From positions 28,197 to 92,196 of the forward strand of contig NZ_QSLN01000005.1 of the NCBI RefSeq assembly GCF_003368535.1: a DNA stretch of 64,000 bases. Direction: 5' to 3'. A program made the translations under genes and the position numbers. Each line of letters begins with the position of its first letter. Position 1 is the stretch's first letter. The DNA is from Ammonifex thiophilus (GTDB lineage: Bacteria; Bacillota; Desulfotomaculia; Desulfotomaculales; Ammonificaceae). Below are positions 59,145-64,000 of the stretch, one piece after another. Below the pieces are notes generated by a model. The model was given only the letters and a program-made list of their open reading frames with translations, did no database searches and had not been told where the DNA came from.

Positions 59145-60569
59145 TTGCTTTATCGCCTGTTTCTGGTGGCAAGCTTTTTCTTTCTCCTGTTTTCTTCTCC
59201 TTGGGCTGCCAGGGCTGGCAGTTTGGAGGGGAAGACCATCGTGCTGGATCCAGGGCACGGGGGCTGCGATCCGGGAGCTGTGGAGCCCCGGCTAGGTATC
59301 CATGAGAAGTACATCAACTTGGCGGTAGCCCGCCGACTGCAAGGAATGCTCCGCGCGGCTGGGGCTCGGGTGCTCCTTACCCATGACGATCCGGACAAGA
59401 TGGAGAAGGAAAGGGAAGATTGGCATCTTCCTTACATAAGCCTGCGCGAGCGGGTCCGACTAGCCAACGACCAGCGAGCCGACGTCTTTCTGAGCCTCCA
59501 TGTTAACAGCTTCTCCGACCCCCGGCGGACAGGGCAGGAAATTTTCTTCGCCCGCGGCTCAGAGGCTGGGCACCGGCTGGCCGAAGCCCTTCGTCGGGAG
59601 TTGGCCAAGCTGGGGGGCGACACCGCCTGCCACCCTAGCTCCTTCTACGTTCTGGAACACTCCCGGATGCCCGCCGTGGTGGTGGAAATGGGTTATCTTA
59701 GCAATGCAGCTGAAGCCGCCCGGCTGCTCGATCCCAGCTATCAGCAAAAGATAGCCGAGGCCCTTTGCGCCGGGCTGGAGGCTTATTTCGCCCAGGCTAA
59801 CTCCCTTCCCGCCGGGGGGAAACTTCACGCGCCGAGGGCTCGCGTGGCCATCGTCATCGATGATTTTGCCGGCCCGAGCGAAAAAAAGGGTACACAGGAG
59901 TTTCTCTCCTTGAACAAGCCCTTGACCTTTGCCGTGCTGCCCAACTACCCTCTTTCTGCTCCTACGGCGCGCGAGGCCGTAAAGGCCGGATTCGAGGTTT
60001 TGGTTCACCTGCCTATGGAACCTTTGAAGGGTAACCCTTCCTGGCTCGGTCCGGGGGCCATATATGTCAACCTTAGCGACGAAGAGATCGAGCGGCGGGT
60101 AGAAAGGGCCATAGCCAGTGTGCCGGGGGCGGTCGGCATGAACAACCACATGGGTTCTCGTGCCACGGCCGACCCGCGGGTTATGCGGGCCGTTTTAAAG
60201 GTGGCCAAGCGCCATAACCTCTTCTTCTTGGACAGCAAGACCACCAATAAGTCGGTGATTCCGCAGATAGCAGAAGAATTAGGGGTGCCTTACGCGGAAG
60301 ACGGCCTTTTCCTTGACGCGGTTAATGATGTGGAACACATCAAGAAACAGCTGCATAAGCTGGCCCAACTAGCCTTGAAGAATGGTAGTGCCATAGCCAT
60401 AGGACACGTCGGAGTGACGGGGCCCAACACCGTGCGAGCGATCAAAGAGATGCTGCCGGAGTTTGAACGCCTGGGGATAGACTTGGTCTATGTCTCCACC
60501 CTGGTTAAGCGCCCTAACGGTGCGGGCGCCAGATCGGAGCAGCAAGAGAGAAGAGGCTTGCCACAATAG
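59145..60569 (+). CDS. N-acetylmuramoyl-L-alanine amidase fused to a divergent polysaccharide deacetylase
   Basis: 474 residues. Signal peptide (1-25, ends ARA-GS). Amidase_3 domain (about 28-205): IVLDPGHGGCDPGAV, FLSLHVNSF, VVVEMGYLSN give the zinc and catalytic residues. Second domain (about 232-460) is of the divergent polysaccharide deacetylase type (Polysacc_deac_2/YibQ-like): AIVIDDFAGPSEKK, AVLPNYPLSAPTA, VHLPMEPL, GMNNHMGSRATADPRVM, IGHVGV. It should cut and modify peptidoglycan outside the cell. TTG start. Sits behind sigF, so likely a sporulation enzyme. Confidence 0.92.
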   Translation: MLYRLFLVASFFFLLFSSPWAARAGSLEGKTIVLDPGHGGCDPGAVEPRLGIHEKYINLAVARRLQGMLRAAGARVLLTHDDPDKMEKEREDWHLPYISLRERVRLANDQRADVFLSLHVNSFSDPRRTGQEIFFARGSEAGHRLAEALRRELAKLGGDTACHPSSFYVLEHSRMPAVVVEMGYLSNAAEAARLLDPSYQQKIAEALCAGLEAYFAQANSLPAGGKLHAPRARVAIVIDDFAGPSEKKGTQEFLSLNKPLTFAVLPNYPLSAPTAREAVKAGFEVLVHLPMEPLKGNPSWLGPGAIYVNLSDEEIERRVERAIASVPGAVGMNNHMGSRATADPRVMRAVLKVAKRHNLFFLDSKTTNKSVIPQIAEELGVPYAEDGLFLDAVNDVEHIKKQLHKLAQLALKNGSAIAIGHVGVTGPNTVRAIKEMLPEFERLGIDLVYVSTLVKRPNGAGARSEQQERRGLPQ

Positions 60570-60640
60570 TCCAGGCATGTCTTCCGGAAAACTAGAAGAT
60601 ACTACTGAACGAAGATAGCGTAGAAAGGGGGGATTAAAAG

Positions 60641-61132
60641 TTGTGGTGGCGACGGTTAGGGCTAGGAGTTCTGGTGGTGGTTCTGCTTCTGAGTATGCTC
60701 GGGGTTAGCGGTTGCCCGGAACGGCGCACGCCTTCCCCGCCGGCCACTCCCACGCCGGCCCGCCCGGAAACCAAGGTCTTACCCACCGATCCGCGGGAAC
60801 TGAGCCGTATAGCCACCAATCTGGCTCACGAGGCTGCTCGGGTACCCGGGGTCAACAAGGCTACAGTAGTTATAGCGGGGAACACGGCTTATGTGGGGCT
60901 GGATGTGAAGGCGGGGTTAGAAAAGGGCCGTATCGACGAGGTCAAGCGGGAGGTGGCCACCCGCTTGAAGAAGGCCGAGCCGCGCCTAGCACGAGTGATG
61001 GTGACCACCGATGCCGATACCTACAAGCGCATAAAGAATGTGCAAGACGGAATAGCCAAAGGCAAACCTCTCTCCTCCTTTGCCAGCGAGATCGAAGAGA
61101 TCAACCGGCGCATGTCACCCACCACTCGATAA
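60641..61132 (+). CDS. YhcN/YlaJ-like sporulation lipoprotein
   Basis: 163 residues. Lipoprotein signal with lipobox LGVSGC (Cys near 25), a Pro/Thr-rich linker, then a YhcN/YlaJ-type domain (ELSRIATNLAHEAARVPGVN, NTAYVGLDV, VKREVATRLKKAEPRLARVMV). Such proteins sit in the spore inner membrane. TTG start behind AAAGGGGGG. Confidence 0.85.
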   Translation: MWWRRLGLGVLVVVLLLSMLGVSGCPERRTPSPPATPTPARPETKVLPTDPRELSRIATNLAHEAARVPGVNKATVVIAGNTAYVGLDVKAGLEKGRIDEVKREVATRLKKAEPRLARVMVTTDADTYKRIKNVQDGIAKGKPLSSFASEIEEINRRMSPTTR

Positions 61133-61137
61133 AGGTC

Positions 61138-61183
61138 AAGACCTGGTCCGTGAGGCTTTGGCGGGAACGGCGGACCGGGTCTT
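61138..61183. other. Imperfect hairpin between convergent genes
   Basis: AAGACC-TGGTCCG (61138-61150) faces CGGACC-GGGTCTT (61170-61183) around a 19-base loop. No clear T-run on the plus strand (AACCTTTATTT), so a weak bidirectional terminator at best. Confidence 0.4.
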
Positions 61184-61192
61184 AACCTTTAT

Positions 61193-61945
61193 TTACTCGG
61201 CCACTCCCGGGCCATGCTGCAAAAGTTCCGATACCGTTACCATGCGGTAACCTTTTTCTTTAAGCCCCTGGATGATGGTAGGGAGGGCTAAGTGGGTCTG
61301 CTGGCAGGTGTCGCTGGCGTGAAGCAGCACTATGCTCCCCGGGCGCACATTTTTGAGGACACGCGTAATGATGGTGTTCACCCCTGGGTTTTTCCAGTCG
61401 AGAGAGTCCACATCCCATTGGATTAACGTGTAACCCATTTCCTTAGCCACCTTCAACACTTTGGCGTTGTAGTCGCCGTTGGGCGTGCGGATGAGCTTAG
61501 GGGTCTTCCCCGTAACCTCTTTTATGGCTTCGTGGGCCCGGCTGATCTCCGCTTTTATCTCTTCCGGTGGAAGTGGGCTCAAGTTTATATGGCGATGCCC
61601 ATGGCTGGCAATTTCGTGTCCATCCTCGGCTATCCGTCGAGCCAACTCCGGATACTTCTTTACCCAGGGCCCGGAGAGGAAAAAGGTGCACTTAACGTTT
61701 TCTTTTCTTAAAAGGTCGAGCACCTTGGGGGGAGTTTCCGTCCCCCAGCTTATATCGAAGGTAAGGGCCACCAGCTTCTCCTCGGTGCGTACCCGGTAAA
61801 TGATGGGGGAAGAGGAGGTGCTGGTCGGCGAAGCACAGGGTTCTTTCAGGAGGCCAAGGATTACCAGACCCCCTATAAATGTCACTCCTGCGAGTAAAAG
61901 CAAACCCTCTTTGAGTCGCCGGAGGTTTAGGTAAAGCACCCGCAT
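61193..61945 (-). CDS. PdaB-like polysaccharide deacetylase
   Basis: 250 residues. One N-terminal membrane helix (about 14-34), then a NodB domain: VALTFDISWGTETPP (PdaB type in place of FDDG), ASHGHRHINLSPLPPEE (metal histidines), RTPNGDYNAKVL and IVLLHASD. PdaB acts in spore cortex maturation. ATG start. Convergent with the lipoprotein gene. Confidence 0.9.
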   Translation of the reverse strand: MRVLYLNLRRLKEGLLLLAGVTFIGGLVILGLLKEPCASPTSTSSSPIIYRVRTEEKLVALTFDISWGTETPPKVLDLLRKENVKCTFFLSGPWVKKYPELARRIAEDGHEIASHGHRHINLSPLPPEEIKAEISRAHEAIKEVTGKTPKLIRTPNGDYNAKVLKVAKEMGYTLIQWDVDSLDWKNPGVNTIITRVLKNVRPGSIVLLHASDTCQQTHLALPTIIQGLKEKGYRMVTVSELLQHGPGVAE

Positions 61946-62056
61946 GAGAAGTTCTTACCTCCCGCGCCACCCTTTCCTCTGCTAAGAGTTATGAACTTTC
62001 GGGGAAAGATATGAGTGTTAGAAACTCACCGAGCGAGGAAGAGGGCTGGGGCCTCT

Positions 62057-63166
62057 ATGAAAGTGAAGGTTTGGTTTTTGCTTCTTGGCCTCTGGCTTTT
62101 AGGAATGGTACGGGAAGCTTGGGCTTCTCCGCCCGAAGTGACGGCAGAAGCGGCTGCGCTCATGGAAAGACAGAGTGGACTTTTCTACTACGAGAAGAAC
62201 GCTACTGAGCGCCGCGCTCCGGCGAGCCTTACCAAGGTCATGACCTGTATTTTGGCTTTGGAGATGGCCGACCCGGAGGAGGTGGTCACCGTGAGCCGCC
62301 GCGCAGCTTCCATCTCCATGGGGTCGGTAATCGACCTGCGCCCCGGCGAGCAGATAAGACTGGGGGAACTCATAAAAGCTGCCCTTATCCACTCGGCCAA
62401 CGACGCTACGGTGGCCATTGCCGAGGCAGTAGCGGGGGATCATGACACCTTTGTGCGCTGGATGAATGCCAAGGCGCTCCTTTTGGGGCTGGAGGATACC
62501 CACTTCGTCAACACTAACGGCTATTCTCATCCTGAGCACTGGAGCACGGCAAAGGACTTGGCCCGGCTTACCCGCTACGCCCTGCAAAACCCAACCTTCG
62601 CTTCTTTGGTAGCCACCCGCCAAGCGGTGGTGCGTTGGGAAAAGCCGCAGAGGGAGCTTCCCATCAGTAATACCAACCGGCTTTTACACGGCGGCTATCC
62701 CCAGGTAACGGGAGTGAAGACGGGCACCACCCAAGCAGCAGGGCAGTGCCTCATCGCTTCGGCCAGATCGGGGGAACAGGAGTTCGTCGCGGTGGTGTTG
62801 AAAAGCAAAAATCGCTACCGGGATGCCGTAGCGCTTCTTTCCTGGGGTTCTAAGGAGCTTAAGGAGGTTAACCTTTGCGATAAGGGAGAGTACTGGACGC
62901 GGCTGCCGGTGGCAGAGGGGCGCCTAGGAGATGTACCCTTGGTGGCGCGGGAAGGGTTGTCCGTCCTGCTCCCCCCGGGTGAGCCGGTGGAGAAGCAGAT
63001 CTGCCTAGCCCGAGCTCTAAAGGCCCCGGTTTATCCAGGCAGCCCTCTAGGAGAAGTAATTTTTCTCTGGCGGGGGCAAGAACTGGGACGGGTTTCTTTG
63101 GTGGCGGGTAAAGAAGTGCTAGAGCGCCCCTGGTGGTGGCGTTTGCTGGGCAAGAGGTTCGAATAG
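62057..63166 (+). CDS. D-alanyl-D-alanine carboxypeptidase (DacB-type)
   Basis: 369 residues from ATG 62057, which begins the signal peptide MKVKVWFLLLGLWLLG; GTG 62015 is an alternative with GGGGAAAG. Motifs SLTK (PASLTKVMTCILAL), SAN (IHSANDATVAIAEAV) and KTG (GVKTGTTQAAGQ) are complete. A C-terminal beta domain ends in RPWWWRLLG. Second such enzyme in the window after dacF (56288-57433), with different flanking context. Confidence 0.95.
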   Translation: MKVKVWFLLLGLWLLGMVREAWASPPEVTAEAAALMERQSGLFYYEKNATERRAPASLTKVMTCILALEMADPEEVVTVSRRAASISMGSVIDLRPGEQIRLGELIKAALIHSANDATVAIAEAVAGDHDTFVRWMNAKALLLGLEDTHFVNTNGYSHPEHWSTAKDLARLTRYALQNPTFASLVATRQAVVRWEKPQRELPISNTNRLLHGGYPQVTGVKTGTTQAAGQCLIASARSGEQEFVAVVLKSKNRYRDAVALLSWGSKELKEVNLCDKGEYWTRLPVAEGRLGDVPLVAREGLSVLLPPGEPVEKQICLARALKAPVYPGSPLGEVIFLWRGQELGRVSLVAGKEVLERPWWWRLLGKRFE

Positions 63167-63357
63167 CACAGAATTCAGTAAAATCAAGGCTTTCCGGGCC
63201 GCGCGGGGCTCAGATTGAAGCCGTTTTCAATACCGTGGAGTCCTTGACAGTCCCAACTTTCTGATTTGGTTCGGAGAGCGCGTATTGACAAACAGATTGA
63301 CACCTTTTAATTGCAAAGGCGAAGTTATTTTCCATTAGGGCGGAAGCAGGAAAGGAA

Positions 63358-63381
63358 GCCGGGAGAAGATCCCGGCTTTTG
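63358..63381 (+). terminator. Terminator downstream of the carboxypeptidase gene
   Basis: GCCGGGA, loop GAAGA, TCCCGGC (63358-63376), then TTTTGCGTTTTT. The gap 63167-63447 also has two TTGACA words (63244, 63285) but no good -10 element; no gene seen there. Confidence 0.85.
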
Positions 63382-63447
63382 CGTTTTTATGGGACTTTTT
63401 AAAACACTTGCCGGGACGTCCGGTCCCGGAGGAAAAGGGGGATTGCG

Positions 63448-63599
63448 ATGATGGAAAAGATCGAGAAGGGCGAAACGATGGAAGTGCGGGGCGGGATCAT
63501 TTTCGTAGGAAGGAGAAGGAGAGTGAAAACAGGCAGGCGAAGCTCCTGGAGCGGGGGTGGAGGCCGGACCTGCCGGAGAAGCCGGGGCTATTTGCCTAG
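63448..63599 (+). pseudogene. Small protein, apparently frameshifted
   Basis: From ATG 63448 (AAGGGGG upstream) one frame reads MMEKIEKGETMEVRGGII. From about 63500 the neighbouring frame has coherent codons and reads RRKEKESENRQAKLLERGW then RPDLPEKPGLFA, with a stop at 63597-63599. One more T in the TTTT at 63500-63503 joins them into about 50 residues. Codon use in both parts is GC3-rich like the neighbours. Unknown family; the short distance to the SAF gene suggests one operon. Confidence 0.5.
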
Positions 63600-63625
63600 C
63601 GTCCGTGGGAAGGAGGGGTTGTTAG

Positions 63626-64000
63626 TTGACGCGCACGCGGAAAGTGGGCTTAGTGGTTTCGCTCCTCCTGTCGCTCCTCTTCACGGTCGTAATCGTGGCG
63701 GCGGCCAACAGGAAGTACGGCGAGGCCACGCAGCCGGTGGAGGCCTTGAAGGTCAGGGAAGTCATACCCGCCGGGGTGGAGATAAGCAGCAGGAACACGG
63801 AAGTGGTGAAGGTGCCGAAGCCTGCTTCGGAGGGCTTAGCTCCGCCTCAAGAGGCCCTGGGCAAGGTGGCTAAGGTGCCCCTGGTGAGGGGCCAGCTCGT
63901 TTACAGGGAGGACCTGGACACCGCTCCGCAGCTCGCCCCCGGCTGCGTCGAGGTCCTGGTCCCGGTCGACCTCTCCAGCTCCGCCTGCGCCCTCCCCGGC
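63626..64000 (+). CDS. CpaB-like SAF-domain protein, cut by the window edge
   Basis: The first 125 residues are visible from TTG 63626, seven bases after AGGAGGGG. A membrane helix (VGLVVSLLLSLLFTVVIVAA) anchors a SAF domain (VIPAGVEISSRN to LVRGQLVYRE). CpaB/RcpC proteins act in Flp/Tad pilus assembly; FlgA-like SAF proteins are the alternative. The gene continues beyond base 64000. Confidence 0.75.
   Translation, partial: MTRTRKVGLVVSLLLSLLFTVVIVAAANRKYGEATQPVEALKVREVIPAGVEISSRNTEVVKVPKPASEGLAPPQEALGKVAKVPLVRGQLVYREDLDTAPQLAPGCVEVLVPVDLSSSACALPG

Noticed and set aside
63448..63873. 141-codon frame at the right edge as one gene
   Set aside because: Its second half overlaps the SAF-domain gene in another frame and has Gly/Arg-rich shadow composition.

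Overview
The window looks like a chromosomal segment of a thermophilic, anaerobic, spore-forming Firmicute of the Moorella/Ammonifex type. This is an inference from gene content and from the many GTG and TTG starts behind strong GGAGG ribosome sites; no rRNA or tRNA gene confirms it. Spore genes (spoVS, an alpha/beta SASP, spoIIAA-spoIIAB-sigF, dacF, tandem SPOCS-domain proteins, a YhcN/YlaJ-like lipoprotein, a PdaB-like deacetylase) sit beside menaquinone synthesis by the futalosine route, late cobalamin synthesis and selenocysteine decoding (selA-selB).

Layout. Bases 1-4900: a short KdpD meeting kdpFABC tail to tail; kdpFABC has a near-consensus promoter and a leader with competing hairpins. 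4912-8293: a debranching-type glycosidase and a GT4 glycosyltransferase. 8521-9765: a diguanylate cyclase. 9991-14512: rny-ymdB-spoVS, an M19 dipeptidase and a PHP phosphoesterase. 14590-19792: a coiled-coil protein, then DUF3842-cbiB-cobS-cobD-cobC and an MscS channel. 19812-24116, minus strand: a SASP gene and a five-gene operon (CPA2 antiporter, UspA, zinc-ribbon/HEAT protein, MFS, frameshifted prenyltransferase-repeat protein) behind a well-formed fluoride riboswitch. 24276-25723: three small exported proteins, two of them tandem paralogues. 26020-26400: speD.

26650-36548: the menaquinone block (HepS-like, menG, UbiD, UbiA, mqnE, an unknown protein, then mqnA, mqnC), split by a frameshifted TnpB element at about 32.4-34.4 kb. 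36564-40260: selA, selB and an LpdD-like protein. 40257-45279: a carbohydrate module (CBM25 protein, glycogen-synthase-like GT4, ManC/PMM fusion, exported lectin-like protein). 45308-46234: two SPOCS paralogues. 46361-54555: the housekeeping run yicC-remA-gmk-rpoZ-coaBC-priA-def-fmt-rsmB. 54552-56146: a frameshifted ACT/metallo-beta-lactamase gene on the minus strand. 56288-63166: dacF, the spoIIA operon and cell-wall or cortex genes. 63448-64000: a small frameshifted ORF and the start of a CpaB/SAF-domain protein.

Most interesting items: the fluoride-switched operon with uncharacterised members and no CrcB/Fluc in the window; the competing-hairpin leaders of kdpF and rny; the tandem secreted paralogues; the TnpB element inside the menaquinone block; an apparent antisense 3' UTR across the CBM25 gene; and four genes each broken by one small indel, three in or beside homopolymer runs.
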